64,000 bases of DNA, from NCBI GenBank assembly GCA_920105625.2, contig OV050030.1, positions 141,264,291 through 141,328,290 on the forward strand. Direction: 5' to 3'. Numbering within the stretch: position 1 is the first letter of the stretch; each line of letters starts with the position of its first letter. Below are positions 1-11,278 of the stretch, one piece after another. The translations under genes were made by a program, and so were the position numbers. The DNA is from Clusia tigrina (lineage: Eukaryota; Arthropoda; Insecta; Diptera; Clusiidae). The notes under the pieces were generated by a model, which was not told the DNA's origin, did not search any database, and saw only the letters and a list, made by a program, of their open reading frames with translations.

Positions 1-2151
1 CTTTAGCTCAACGGTTCACGGGTTGGTCTATAGTTTTTGTGGCTTTTAGGAATCGTGTCCCAGAAAAATGCTGTGTTTTATCGGATTTTTTTTTATATTA
101 TTAATCATTTTTATAAATAGTAGTAAAAGTATTTTACTATTTTCCATAAATTAACCAGTATTATATCATTTTACTGGACCAAAACTAAAGCAGAATTATT
201 TCATGTCTGTTTTAGAAGATGGAGTATTATGAAATTCAACCTTGACAAATCATATACATCCATACATGCATATGTCCATATGTATGCACATATTTGTCTT
301 TTGATCATTTGTCAGGTAGCGAATTGTGCCATAAAAAGAATGAAAAGAAAATAAAGCGCCTTTCTGTCTCGATTGGAGTTTTTGTTGTATGATGTGCGGT
401 GTGGCTTCTTTAAATATAAAGTGAAGCAGAATTAAAATTCAATTTGTCATGAAATTTTGGATATGTGAATATTTTCAGTATGGACAAATATCAGCACAAT
501 TTACTCTTTCGATCTTATATTTCATATTTTCGCTTTAGCAGCATGTTATCAAACATATTTTGAGTCTATCCGAAGAAAGAATAATTAAGCACAAAAAAAC
601 TATTTTGCTAAAATTAGTGTTAGTATTTTAATATTCATATGTTCGTCTGTTGCCTATTCCATCTGAAAATTTATCTAAATAATTTTTAGATTAAGGGTAC
701 AATCAACAAAATCAAGGTTTTAAACGTTTTTTTTTTTACTTTGTCAGATCAGCTTGAAATACTATAACCACATTCTATTACAAATTAAACCACTCGTACG
801 TACATGAATATGTGCATACATATCTATGAACACTGATTCTCCGCATGTACATACTATATGATGTTCATGTTTGAAGTAAATTTTATGAACTTCAATATCT
901 ACTATTAAGTGCATAGGTTCTTGTTATACATTGATTTACAAAATTTTGTAAATAAAACCGTATACAATACAATAACCTATATATAAACATTTATTTCCTA
1001 TGGAAAAATGTAGTTCAGCCATGATTGTGTTCCAACGCATAATAAACCACTTCATAATCTAAAAATATAATAAAAAATCTATAAAAAATTATTTCAAGTA
1101 TTTAAAAATCCAGAAATTTTAAATTTATATTAGGATAAATAATGTTTAGTAAAACATATTTTAATATAAGGTGCGTCTCGTCTCTTTGCCCATTACATTT
1201 GACATTTACATCTAAAAATGTCTATATGATGTGTGCAGGGCTTACCCAAGTCGACTTGCTGGCATGTTTTTGCACAAACGCCATTCGAAATACTACAACC
1301 GGCCACTCAATACATCACTCGCCTTGACGTGGAGACTTGAGTTATGGAAACTAATAAAAATGTGCAAAAACCTTTTACTGCTTCGTGCTTCTTTATGCAT
1401 GTGAATTTGTCTTTGGATGTGTATCCACTTACATACATACATAGAAATTATGTACTTTGAATCAAATAATCTATCTTGTCTTGACCTACATTCGTAAATA
1501 ATATTTGGCACTTCTTTTTAGTTTTATTTTTTAATTATTTGCTGTCTAAGTTCTTCTAAGCAACTGCATGTTTTTTTTTGTATATTATAATGATATTAAT
1601 TTAATTATATTAATTTAAGTTAATTTTTATTTTGTAAATAATGTATTAATATAAAAGAAATATCATACATTTTAATACATCTTCAAAATTCTTCCTTTTC
1701 CTACCATAAGAATAAAATCCAATATACGGAAAACAAAAACTTCCTTAAATTGCATATATTCATTGACGAACAAAATGGTTGATTGGATTAGATTTTGTGA
1801 AATTTATGAGCTTCTTCAGACGAATTGCGCAAAAGCATCAAAAAAGCTAACATAAACAAAGGTATTGAAATCGTACAATATTAACACAGTTTCATGCGCA
1901 CCTGAATTAATGTATGTACGAGTATGTGAGTTAAGAAACATCGTTATGACTGTTTTTAGAAGATATTAATTTATTTGCTGTAATGATCTGCTATAGCAGC
2001 AGCAATTGAATGTGGTTTAGTAAAATTATTTAATACTGGATATTTTATGCTAAAATAGAAACTATTCTTATTATTTTTTATAAAAATAATTATTAGTTTA
2101 CTTTCAAAAAAAGGATGAACAATTAAAAAAATATAAAAATAAACACATTTC
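1..2151. other. AT-rich unassigned DNA
   Basis: No coding region or known element is recognised here. The stretch is strongly AT-rich with many short runs of A or T and TA/TTAAT-rich patches (for example 1580-1680). The short open frames at 1142-1327 (+), 1293-1511 (-) and 1971-2237 (-) have no recognisable domain and look like chance frames. It could be intergenic or intronic DNA of a host gene. Confidence 0.5.
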
Positions 2152-2215
2152 TCAGCGGACTTGAACTCGGCATCATAAAATTGATAGACCGACGCTTTAC
2201 CACTTGCGCTTCGAT
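2152..2215 (-). ncRNA. tRNA-like relic or tRNA-derived SINE head
   Basis: Read on the minus strand, this piece has a box-A-like stretch (AAGTGGTAAAGCG, about 2193-2206) followed after about 25 bases by a box-B-like GAGTTCAAGTCC (2158-2169). That is the spacing of an RNA polymerase III internal promoter. A T-arm of nearly five base pairs can be drawn around the TTCAAG loop and a D-arm pairs (GCGC with GCGT), but no acceptor stem closes. A T-run follows downstream on the minus strand (about 2129-2140) and could act as a terminator. It is more likely a tRNA-derived repeat or pseudogene than a working tRNA. Confidence 0.4.
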
Positions 2216-2273
2216 CTTTATAAAAGATCCTATGCATGCATATTTATTTTATATTGTCAAGTTTTCTATTATG

Positions 2274-2657
2274 CACGCATTATGCTTCGTCATGACATGG
2301 CAAATCTTTCTTATACGCAAAACCACAAATGCTGTGTTTTACGCCCCACTTTCCGAATAAGAAAACTTTGCCATACAGAAAATTCATTCTTGTGTATTTT
2401 ATCCCAGCCACACAGAATAGAAAATAAAAATTTGATTTCAAATTAGTCGCTTCTGCTGTGAGCACACATACACACACACTAAATTATTCATGCAAATGCA
2501 ATACAACAATAGCCATGTGTGTGACTGCCGATGGATACATATTGACGACTGCTTCGTGGAATTGCCGATCGGAATTCCAATGTGGTTGCCAGCAATTTAA
2601 ATATGTCGATTCTCACTCAAGAGAGCAATGAAAGGTCTTTCTGTATATTGTCTTTGG
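2274..2657 (+). repeat. dispersed non-coding repeat, copy 1
   Basis: This stretch of about 384 bp recurs in the same orientation at 13541-13914 with roughly 80-85% identity by eye and only small indels. Both copies start at a CAC.CATTATGCTT motif and end at TATTGTCTTTGG. No reading frame is conserved between them. Near the start is an imperfect inverted repeat (GGCAAATCTTTCTTATACG pairing with a segment near 2357-2376), also present in copy 2. The family is not identified; a SINE, MITE or LTR fragment are all possible. Confidence 0.7.
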
Positions 2658-5240
2658 TTCTAGTATGTCAGCCCATATGATGATCGAGAACAAACGAATT
2701 ATCTTGTAGAATTTTCGAATGCTGTTGGCGGTTTTCTTCCATACACATTTTAAAAGAGAATTACATTGAAAGGCTTACATGTAATTTTAATAGAGGTAAC
2801 GCGTTGGTGAATGGAATGCGAATGCGTGTAAAACGAAAGTATTGGACTTCAATTGACTGCGAAGTTTTGACTGGTTGCACGCAGGAAAAGTATATTAATT
2901 CCACGCGTTCACTTAACTTATTCTAGTACAATTTTACCATTTACGTTTCAACGTTTCAAATTATTCCTGTATTTGCAATGAGTACATAAATAAATCATAA
3001 ATCAAAACATTCGGTATATTGTTGGCAACCGGTATTTACTCATGGGCAATTATATGCTCCAACCAGTAGAGTTCCATTTTTTGATGGATTCCGATTCTAT
3101 ATTTTAGATAGTTCTGACCTATAGCATTTATCCAATGATAATAATGGGGGGGGTCTGTACGTAGAGCATTGTTATAGAGAAATTATTTTCCCTTAATTCC
3201 AAGAAGAAGCTACTTTTCAACAATATATTATTAAATGTAATAATTTTCCCGCAATAGAATAAATTTTCAAATTTTTCCCATGAATAATCTCACATGAATG
3301 AATGTTTTTAAATTTGAATGTGCTGTAAGTGTGAATGTTAATGAATGAACGATTGCGGTCTAATCCATAAGGTGTACCTTGACCTGGTATATGGGCTCAA
3401 TAGATCAAATTTTGTTCTAAACCAAATGCTTTGCGCCAAAGTTTTGAATTTCCCTAGAGTGCGATCGAATTTCGGCCGCTGGGTTCGACTAGTTTTAATA
3501 ATTTTGCCACATCCGAATTATCAGCAAAAATTTAACTGTATAATTTTTTGTAAGATTAAAAATGTGATTATTAATAGAGAATTGCAAAACAAATTAAGAG
3601 TTAATATATCCAAGAAACAACTAGCACATGAAAAATCAAAGAATAAGCATGATACGTATGCAAGAAATTTGTAATTACATACCAGAATATACAGTGTAAA
3701 AGAAATCCAACCAAATATGAGATTTCACATGTACATATGTAATGAATACTATATATATTCTGTATGTATACATAAATTGCAGATCAAAATCAACTATACA
3801 GAAGAACGTATGACAGCAAAACTATTAAGAACATAACCAAAATATAAAAGCCCAAATATTATCCACACAAATTATATCACACACGGTATACAAACCTAAA
3901 ATGGTGTTTTGTATACTTTTATCAAAAGAGTATTGACGCCAGAGAACACAGAAAAGCGACACTAAATGTCAAATTCTCAGACTTCAAAAAAAATTCTTTG
4001 TTTATCATTAGTTGGCAATGTGTCTAGGTTTGTTTATCATTAGTTCTGAAGAAAATCCAGACACACTACTACAGGTTTGCACATTTAAGTGTGCGTAAAA
4101 CGAGAGACATTTCCCTGTATTCTCTGATTGAGGCTGCAGACTGAAGGTAACATTTCAAGATGTACTACAAAATTGGGGAGTGTCGCATATTCTCTATATA
4201 TCATATCTTAGGTGAAATCAGAAGGGCACATTAGAACAAATTCGCAGCACTTCTCCTGTCCCGAAAGGAATGGAGGAAAGCTGTATGGTACTCACCAACT
4301 ACAGAAATACTAATAAAGTTGGGGAAACAAACTGTGGACAAAATTGAATAACGATCCCAAAGAAAAGAAAATGAATTGGATGAAATACGTAGTAAATAAG
4401 TAATATCTAAACACAAACAAAGTCTACCAGCACCATAATTGATGAGGTGGCCATCAAATTGAATCATAATTGATTTCTTGGCACCAACAACCACTATCAA
4501 GTAATCAACAATCGATAGCAGTTATAAGGAAGACACGGTTAATTTAGCAATGCGGAATGCAATTACCGTTATGAGATTTATGCTTCACTATGCTTTGTGC
4601 GCATTTTAGACGCATATTAATCAAAAATTATTGTTCTTTGCTTATCGAATGAAGCATTTTTAGCAAAATTATTGTTTATTTAAGATGCCTGGTAAAATTA
4701 CTTCATTTGATATGACTCAGTTGATTTACTATAGCCACCGCATCCGAAAAAGCTAATTTTTTTACAATTTTTGTTTTTATGTTTTTCGTATCTTAAGTTT
4801 AATATATATCTTGTTTTTGTTACTGTTCATTAGTAAATACATTGATTAAAAGAAATGATTCAAAAAAATTAATCAAAACAATAAGGAAATACTATATTAT
4901 GAAGGGGAGAAATCAAATTCACCAATTTTTACCTTGTCAAAACACTTTCTTGTTAAACTCTTTATTAAAATGTTATAAAAGTTATCTTCTGATTACAATC
5001 ATTGTATATCACTGAACAACACAAACTTTTTTTTTCTCATTTAATTTTAATAAAAGTGTGTCAAATTCCATAATTTTCAAAGTTTACTGTTAACTTTATA
5101 TTTCTCCTTACTGTTTTCAATTTTCAAAGATCAACTGTTGTTTTTCTCTGCTTATTTTATATAGATTTTAAGTAAATTAAGTTTTTTTTTTTGATTTTTC
5201 AATTAATCTAGGACATCCTTAATGTTAAGTGTGGGCACAT
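2658..5240. other. unassigned AT-rich DNA
   Basis: No recognisable gene or element. The stretch contains a G8 run at about 3147 and a short direct repeat (TTTGTTTATCATTAGTT near 3998 and 4029). The open frames at 3345-3674 (+, 109 codons) and 4231-4500 (-, 89 codons) show no domain, no splice context and no biased composition, so they are not called as genes. Confidence 0.5.
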
Positions 5241-5253
5241 TCGCAACTGCTGT

Positions 5254-5634
5254 ATGCCAACTTGCAAGACGACTTCCCCTCCGAGTACATTGTATTCGTT
5301 TCCTAAATGTGTAGAAGAACGCAATGAATGGTTGTCCCTTTGCAACTTTCACGGGTGTAATTTGAAAGATTTGCGTATTTGCGCGAAACATTTTGAACCA
5401 GAAATGTTTAAAAAGAATAGATTGAACAAATTTGTAAAACCTACATTCCACCTTCCGATTATGGATAATGAACCTCTTCATGTCGAGTATATAAGTGGAG
5501 GAAGTCAGGTGTTGTTGGAGGCGGAGGTTGTTGAGGGTGGATTTCCGGAAATCCCGAAAAATTCCCTGTGTCCCTACTGCGAAAGTAGTAGCCGTGCAGT
5601 ACGGTACTACTTGTTCAACAATTATAATAGGTAA
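5254..5634 (+). pseudogene. THAP zinc-finger part of P-like transposase
   Basis: THAP fingers are C2CH zinc-binding DNA-binding domains that bind the ends of P-type transposons. The zinc ligands visible are Cys codons at 5248-5253, a Cys in MPTCKTT, and CAKHF further on, with the usual W and F positions between (ERNEWLSLCNF, CAKHFEPEMF). The first cysteines lie upstream of the first ATG, and no in-frame upstream ATG is seen, so the original start is lost or lies in another exon. The frame ends at AATAGGTAAATTAA; AG|GTAAAT there resembles a splice donor, so the stop may lie inside an intron, as in P-element ORF0-ORF1. Confidence 0.7.
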
Positions 5635-5728
5635 ATTAATAATTTAAAAAAGGAATTTAAAAAAAAAAACATTGAAATTGAAGTATGGAAGTCCCGCATA
5701 GAGACGCAGTGGGGCGACTCAGTACGGT

Positions 5729-5970
5729 GTGGTGAGAGAGCAAATGAATTTGCTAAAACATTTGCTGCAGGTACAGTACAGCGATGATCAGAAATCATTG
5801 CTACAAAATCTCAATTATTATATTTCCAGTAAAAGCATGAGATTTGTGAGAAATACTCTAAAATTTACTTTGCCCTCACCTATAACATTATACAGGTGGA
5901 GTCCTGTGAAACGATTGGGAGGAGGACTAAATAGCAATGTCCTTAAAAATCTGCAGGCAGTTGTTGTATC
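5729..5970 (+). pseudogene. P-like transposase, linker segment
   Basis: An open frame of about 80 codons carries the segment just before the catalytic core. Its run RNTLKFTLPSPITLYRW matches the position of the conserved LPS..TLYRW stretch of P transposases, which precedes the first catalytic aspartate region. The frame is displaced by one base from the catalytic part that follows; the shift falls at about 5930-5960. The piece before 5729 that should hold the leucine-zipper/coiled-coil region is not recognisable. Confidence 0.6.
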
Positions 5971-6407
5971 GATGGCATTGTATTATTATTATAATGGATG
6001 AAGTTATCGGGAGACCACAATTGGAATATAATGAAGCTGACGACATTATTGACGGATTTGAGGAGTTCAGTTCTGGACTGAGGACTGTGGGTGTTGCTTC
6101 CAAGCTTTTTTCCTTCATGATTCGGGGAATATTCAAGTCTTGGAAGTACACCCTGAGTTTCTACTTTTCTGCTAAAGGGGTCAAATCCGATATGCTAGCG
6201 ACCTTGCTTGTGGAAAACATTAAGGACGCGGCCAATTACGGGCTCAATATCCGAGCTGTAGTATGTGATCAGGGCGCACCTAACCTTAAGTTTTACGGGA
6301 CACTTAAGGCATATCCGAAAGATAATTTTTCTTCATTCAATGGTAGTAAGATTTACTTACTATATGATTACTGCCACCTTTTTAAAAGTCTATGGAAAAC
6401 ACCCTAA
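5937..6407 (+). pseudogene. P-like transposase, RNase H-like core part 1
   Basis: The frame contains LEYNEADDIIDGFEEF, GLRTVGVASKLFSFMIRGIF and RAVVCDQGAPN, in the order seen in the RNase H-like catalytic domain of P-element transposase (cut-and-paste transposition, GTP-dependent in the Drosophila protein). The D of VCDQG corresponds to a catalytic aspartate. The end, YDYCHLFKSL, sits where the conserved D.PHLLKS stretch lies. It then runs out of frame at the 6392-6407 overlap, where the homologous sequence continues one frame over. Confidence 0.75.
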
Positions 6408-7222
6408 TGAAATATGACATTCAAACTGCGAATGGCGTAACAAGTTGGGGTTTTCTGAAAGAATTTTTTGATTTAGACACAAAGGGCACAACTGTAAGAC
6501 TGTCATCAAAGTTGACCCGTGCACACATAAGTCCCGGATTATTTGAAAAAATGCGAGTTCATTTTGCTGTGCAAGCTTTCAGCCACACAGTGTCTAGTGG
6601 AATTAAATTGTGCGCTGAAACAAATCTGTTCAAAAGTGAGCACAATAAAAGGAATGCAGAAGCAACTTGGCGCTTCATTAAGGAGTGTAATGCTGGCTTC
6701 GACATATGCGATGGAACTACATTTACGTCGAGTAACCCCAATAAATGGCCAGTCTCCAGAACTAATGGGCAACTGGATAAACTTGATAATTTTATTGAGT
6801 TTATCCAGAGTTTGAAAGTTCTGTCACATGATACAAATCATTGCATTGACGGGTTACACTACACCCTCTGCAGTATGCGAGCACAATGCAATGATTTCTT
6901 TACCGACAAGTCAGTTAAGTACTCGTATATGATGTTTGGTAAGATGAATCAGGACTGTCTTGAAAATTTATTTTCCGTATTGAGATGTAAACTTGGAAAC
7001 AATCGAGAAATAAAATATCTGACGGCTCGATTATTATCTATGAAAATCGTCACACAGTCATTCTTATTGAATACTAACTGCAACGGTGATCATGATACTA
7101 ATCTGGACTGGAACTTCTCCCTGACATCGGATGCTAATACAGTATCGTATGACCAACTTATTGATAAGTTATGCATACTTCCGGACAATTTAGACAATTC
7201 ACGACGAAATGACATTTATTGA
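6392..7222 (+). pseudogene. P-like transposase, core part 2 (276-codon frame)
   Basis: This is the longest intact piece of the P-like gene. It holds the GTP-binding-insertion-like region and then KMNQDCLENLFSVLR, the conserved NQD.LENFFS.IR stretch near the last catalytic acidic residue of P/THAP9 transposases. The ATG at 6394 is simply the first Met after the frameshift and not a real start. The frame ends at 7222 and homologous sequence continues in another frame. Confidence 0.75.
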
Positions 7223-7372
7223 CAATAGTACTGAAAATGGCGGTAGGGAAGAACCAAATGCAAAAGCTGCTGCTTCGCGTTACTTTGCAAGTTACAGTTT
7301 GCAGGCTAGACTTAACAAGATTAACTGCGCAAACTGCTACCTGACTGACAAAGGGGGGGGGGGGGGGGCTCT
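7209..7372 (+). pseudogene. P-like transposase, C-terminal tail
   Basis: After another frameshift, ASRYFASYSLQARLNKINC followed by ANC resembles the C-terminal (Y)FAGY...CxxC region found after the core in THAP9/P proteins. Coding resemblance fades at the G run (about 7351-7368). Such a long G run in a coding region probably reflects slippage and ends the recognisable element. Confidence 0.5.
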
Positions 7373-7638
7373 TTGCAATTGGATACAGAAAGATTCATTT
7401 AGGAAAAAAACTAGCCAAAAAAACTTCTCCTTAAAAATCCTTCGAATTTATTTTTCCAGATCTGCCAAATACATTTTAAAGTATTTGCAGACATATATCC
7501 GTCCATCTGTCACACGAGACACTTCAAACAACAAATAGTTCTCTTGTGTAACACAAACTAACAAAAAATACCCATATTGGTTTTCGCATGGAATATGCGG
7601 CACACATAGACTGGAGGTCCTGAAATTTCTAATAGTGG
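7373..7638. other. spacer between P-like element and copia LTR
   Basis: No gene is recognised. The sequence between the P-like tail and the LTR at 7639 may hold the 3' untranslated end of the P-like element. Confidence 0.4.
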
Positions 7639-7816
7639 TGTTGATAAAACTAGACCGAATGGTTTGAGTGTTTGTAGAGAACTAACTTTATTAATAGTAT
7701 ACATATGTTTGTACATGTAGCATGTGTGTACTTAAGTAAAGAAGTATTGGAAGTAAATACAGTAGAAGTATTGAAGGTACACACAGTGGGATATAATGTG
7801 ATAAATATTCTTAACA
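7639..7816 (-). repeat. 3' LTR of copia element 1 (178 bp)
   Basis: On the minus strand this segment begins TGTTAAGAATATTTATCACA and ends GTTTTATCAACA, i.e. TGTTRA...TCAACA, the short inverted ends of a Ty1/copia LTR. It is preceded, in element orientation, by a purine-rich primer site GATAAAAGTGGGAG (about 7817-7830), the normal polypurine tract position. No second copy of this LTR is seen at the other end of the element. Confidence 0.8.
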
Positions 7817-7907
7817 CTCCCACTTTTATCATACATTTCATTTTAATTTCAAAATTTTAAATCAAAAATAAATTATTTTCCTTTTCTTTTTAGGATTCAT
7901 TAATATC

Positions 7908-9326
7908 TTAGTTTTTTTTTTTAAATTCAATAATATTCATGAGTTGTCTAAAACGCACAAATTTTTCTTTTACTAAAGGCTTTGTAAAAATATCTGCCAC
8001 TTGCTGATTTGATGAAACATAATTAATATTAAACAGATTGTTTTCATATGCTTCTCTAATAAAATTAAATTTTACATCAATATGTTTTGTTCGCTTATGA
8101 TATTCTGGATTTTTAATTAATCGAATAGCTCCTTGATTGTCCATATTCAGATTAGTCTCTGGGTATTCGTCAGGAAGTATATCACGTAAAAGTTGCTTTA
8201 TCCACATAAGCTCTTTGACGGCCTGGCAGCTTGCCACAAATTTTGATTCGATAGTAGACAATGCAACGCAGCGTTGTCTCTGTGATGCCCATGCAATGCA
8301 CGTTGAACCCATCATAATAACAAGTCCACTGGTTGATTTTCTTGTAGTGACGTCACCAGCATAGTCGGCATCGCTAAAACAATTTAAAACAAAGGAATCT
8401 TTTGTTGGAAAAAGTATACCATACCCTTTTGTGCCATTCAAATATTTGAAAATTCGCTTTACGACATTCACATGTGCATTTGTCGGGTTTTCCAGGTATC
8501 TGCTAGCGTACCCAACGGCAAAACTTATGTCTGGTCTCGTTGCTAGCATTAAATACATCAAGCTGCCAACCGCTTGTCTATACGGATAGCTCGACACTGC
8601 TGCACCATCAGCTAATATTAGCCCAGTTGTCGAAATATCGCAGGGCGTACTAACTGGATCGGCTTGATCCATGTTGAACTTCTTCATTAACTTTTCTGCA
8701 TAACCATGTTGGTTTACATGTAGACTGCCATCTGCCAACTGTCGAATTTCTAGTCCAAGGAAATGTCTAGCCTCGAACATTTTTATGCTGAATGAATGCT
8801 TTAGGAATGCTAAAAGCTTATCTATGTCTGCCTCATCTTCTGCCGCAACTAGCCCATCATCGATGTAAATAGCCATTAGCAATCTTTTTGCACCAGCTTT
8901 GTTAGTGAATACGCAATTATCAGCTTTACTTGCCACCAGACTGAATTTTTTAAGCATTGTTGAAAAAGTCCTATTCCAACATCTTGAGACTTGTTTTAAT
9001 CCATATAAACTTTTCAGCAATTTACAAACTCGCCCCGTGTTGTCTGAATATCCTTCAGGTTGATGAACGTAAATATCTTCCTGGATGTCACCATACAAAA
9101 AAGCTGTTTTGATGTCAATCTGCTTCAATTTCAATTGTTCCGTTGCCGCTATACAAAGGATAGCCCTTATCGACGTAAACTTGGCCACAGGACTAAAAGT
9201 CTCCAAATAATCAATCCCGTATTCCTGACTAGATCCACGAGCTACTAATCTTGCTTTGAATCGTTTTTCTTCATTTTCAGTAGTATCTTTGATCGTGTAT
9301 ACCCATCTTGTGCTGATGATTTTAGC
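7908..9326 (-). pseudogene. copia 1 reverse transcriptase and RNase H
   Basis: The frame starts within STRWVYTIKDTTENEEK, then METFSPVAKFTSIRA (first Leu/Met region of RVT_2), QIDIKTAFLYGDIQEDIY, LYGLKQ, and the active site MAIYIDDGL, where copia elements usually have YVDD. RNase H follows with SDADYAGD, STIESKFVA and HIDVKFNFIRE. The length and order are those of a full copia RT-RNase H. The only break on the upstream side is a TAA at 9327-9329, in frame with the preceding integrase fragment, so RT itself is intact for about 470 codons. Confidence 0.85.
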
Positions 9327-10055
9327 TTATTTTGGTAGTTCAGTCAAAAACCACGTTTTGTTGCCATTGAGTGAATTGATTTCCTCATCCATTGCCTGTT
9401 TCCATTCTTTGGTTTCTTTGCAGCTTCTTGCTTGCTGATAATTCGTTGGGGTTTGACTGCTCGCCATAAAAAGGTGTCCCTCAGCTACAAATGCGTTAGG
9501 CGATTTAGATTGGCTATGCTGGTTACCGTTGTTTATGTCGAGATTCGTCGATTTACTACGTAGTCTGTCACTTATAAAACTTTGCTCAGGTTCAGGTCTT
9601 TGTTCAGCACCCGGCACGTCGATATCTGAGAATGGAAGACTTTCACAGAATACCTCATCATCACTGTTCTCCAAAGATTCTGATTGTTGATGCTGTATAC
9701 CATTCGCCATTTCTTCTTTTTGTTCTGCATCCTCAGTAGATAAATCCATCACAGATTCTGATGATTTTTCAAATTCATTTTTGAATGCGACGTCTCGAGA
9801 AATTTCCACCTTGTTTGTTCTTGAATTGTATACTCTCAATCTCTTAATATCGTCTGGATCGGAATAAGGCATTCCAATTTTTTTAAGAAATGGTTTACAA
9901 TGATCTAAGTTTTGATGCGCCAATTTGTTGTGCCATTCACTTATAGGACGTACGTTACTTTTCGTATAGTATACAAAATTATCAACTTGTTTTGATGGTA
10001 AATCAATTTTAATAATCAGTTTGTAAAATTTATCAACCCGAACTCCCACTAGCAC
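9327..10055 (-). pseudogene. copia 1 integrase remnant and connector
   Basis: The N-terminal integrase region is seen as ISEWHNKLAHQNLDHCKPF, the GAG-pre-integrase H..H part of the zinc-binding domain. It then jumps directly to KVEISRDVAFKNEFE, a stretch normally found after the catalytic core near the integrase C terminus. The D,D35E core is therefore deleted in frame. An acidic, Ser/Glu-rich connector of about 110 residues and the CKETKEWKQAMDEEINSLN start of the RT region follow. A TAA at 9327-9329 ends the frame. Confidence 0.75.
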
Positions 10056-10069
10056 TGCAGTTCCATTCT

Positions 10070-10870
10070 TTAAGAAAACACATTGTTGTTGCCCAAACGA
10101 ATATCCATAGCCACATCAAATGGCTGGTAAGTGACAAACCAGTTTTTGTTTTTCGTCATGTGGTCGCTTGCGCCCGAATCCACATACCATTCGTCTTTTT
10201 CGTCCATGCTTTTTGCCGCCTCCGCTTCACACACAAATGCACTGCCTTTCATTTGATCTTCTCCAGTTTGCTTCTTTCTTGATTTACAGTTGCGTTTCCA
10301 GTGGTTTTCAGGGCTCGTCGACTCCCATGCACTGGAAAAATGAGAGAATCTCGAAGGAAGAGTCATCAATATTTTTGTTATTACCATTGATGATGAAACA
10401 GCTTCACCAACATCTTTCAGCTGCAACACAAGCGATTCCAGCTTTGAAATATGTAAATCAACATCATCCTCAGGGTCTTTTTCAAAACTGTAGAATTTTT
10501 GTTGTAGCCTGTGTACAGTCGACGCGGATTTACATTCGTACACGTTTTCGAGTTTTTGCCACATTTCTTTTGCTGTCTTGCAATTCATTATATGCTGAAG
10601 TGGTTGCTGTCCAACTGACAATACGATAATTTGTTGAGCCCTGCTATCACTTCTCAACCACTTCGCATCCCGTACCACGCCCCTGGGTTCACCTACATTT
10701 TTATTATCAGCTCCTGTACCGGCATTTGTACCCGCAGCTACCGTGATTGGTTCATCAGATATACCCTGCCACAAGTCACCTGCGTTCAGAATAACCTTAA
10801 TCTGAAAACGCCAAATATTCCATTGGTCAGCTCTTTGTAATTTTTCAATTCTTGCCAAATTGCTTTCCAT
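10070..10870 (-). pseudogene. copia 1 gag and protease start
   Basis: The ATG at 10870 opens MESNLARIEKLQRADQWNIW, the typical copia gag start (a short leader, then a W...W...KV motif of the UBN2/gag domain). It includes EMWQKLENVYECKS and VVITKILMTLP. The CCHC knuckle is truncated: only ENHWKRNCKSRKK remains, with the first two cysteines lost in an internal deletion. The aspartic protease motif WYVDSGASDHM is intact. The frame stops at 10070 one base out of phase with the next frame, which continues FLKNGTAVLVGVR, so a second deletion or frameshift lies there. Confidence 0.8.
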
Positions 10871-11278
10871 GTTGTTTTTTTTTTAAATTTTAATTTTTTA
10901 AATAACAATTATCAAAAACTTTACGTTCTGTCCAGATAATTTCCAAAAAAAAACTTTACTTTAACTTTACTTATTTTTGGGACGTCAACAGTGACGGTCG
11001 GTCAGAAATTTTACCAAATCGCGAGTTAAAATTTCCTTCAAACCAATCGAATCTTCTACAATAGGGCAAAACTGTAGTGATCGGTGAGAACCTAGTTCAC
11101 GATTACTAGCTGGGACACATAATTTAAATAATATCTGTTTGTAAATTTTAACAATAATTAGAAAACAAAAATACACAATTGAAATACAAACAACAAAAAA
11201 CAACAACATAACTAAAATGAGTGTCTCTGACATTCACCAGCAAAAAAAGTATCAAATTGAAATGCATATTTCTCATTT

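Larger units (their letters stand above)
5220..7372 (+). mobile_element. P-element/THAP9-like transposon, degenerate
   Basis: An N-terminal THAP zinc finger, an RNase H-like transposase core and a C-terminal tail lie in order on the plus strand, the domain plan of P-element and THAP9 transposases. The reading frame is broken at least four times (frame 1, then 2, 3, 2, 3), so no functional protein is expected without repair or splicing. Terminal inverted repeats were not identified, so the outer limits are those of the recognisable coding sequence. A run of 13 or more G at about 7351-7368 lies at its 3' end. Confidence 0.8.
7639..10985 (-). mobile_element. Ty1/copia retrotransposon 1, internally deleted
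   Basis: Gag, protease, integrase remnant, reverse transcriptase and RNase H follow one another on the minus strand in copia order (integrase before RT). The 3' LTR is present; the 5' LTR is missing, and sequence just upstream of the gag start (10871-10985) is an A/T-rich leader that meets LINE 5' sequence at about 10985-10990. The copy lacks the gag zinc knuckle cysteines, most of the integrase core and the 5' LTR, so it is not autonomous. Confidence 0.85.

Noticed and set aside
3345..3674. 109-codon plus-strand frame
   Set aside because: No recognisable motif, no splice or promoter context, ordinary AT-rich composition.
4140..4540. Possible coding fragment around 4236-4360 (plus)
   Set aside because: A short stretch reads openly but shows no family resemblance and soon meets stops in all frames.
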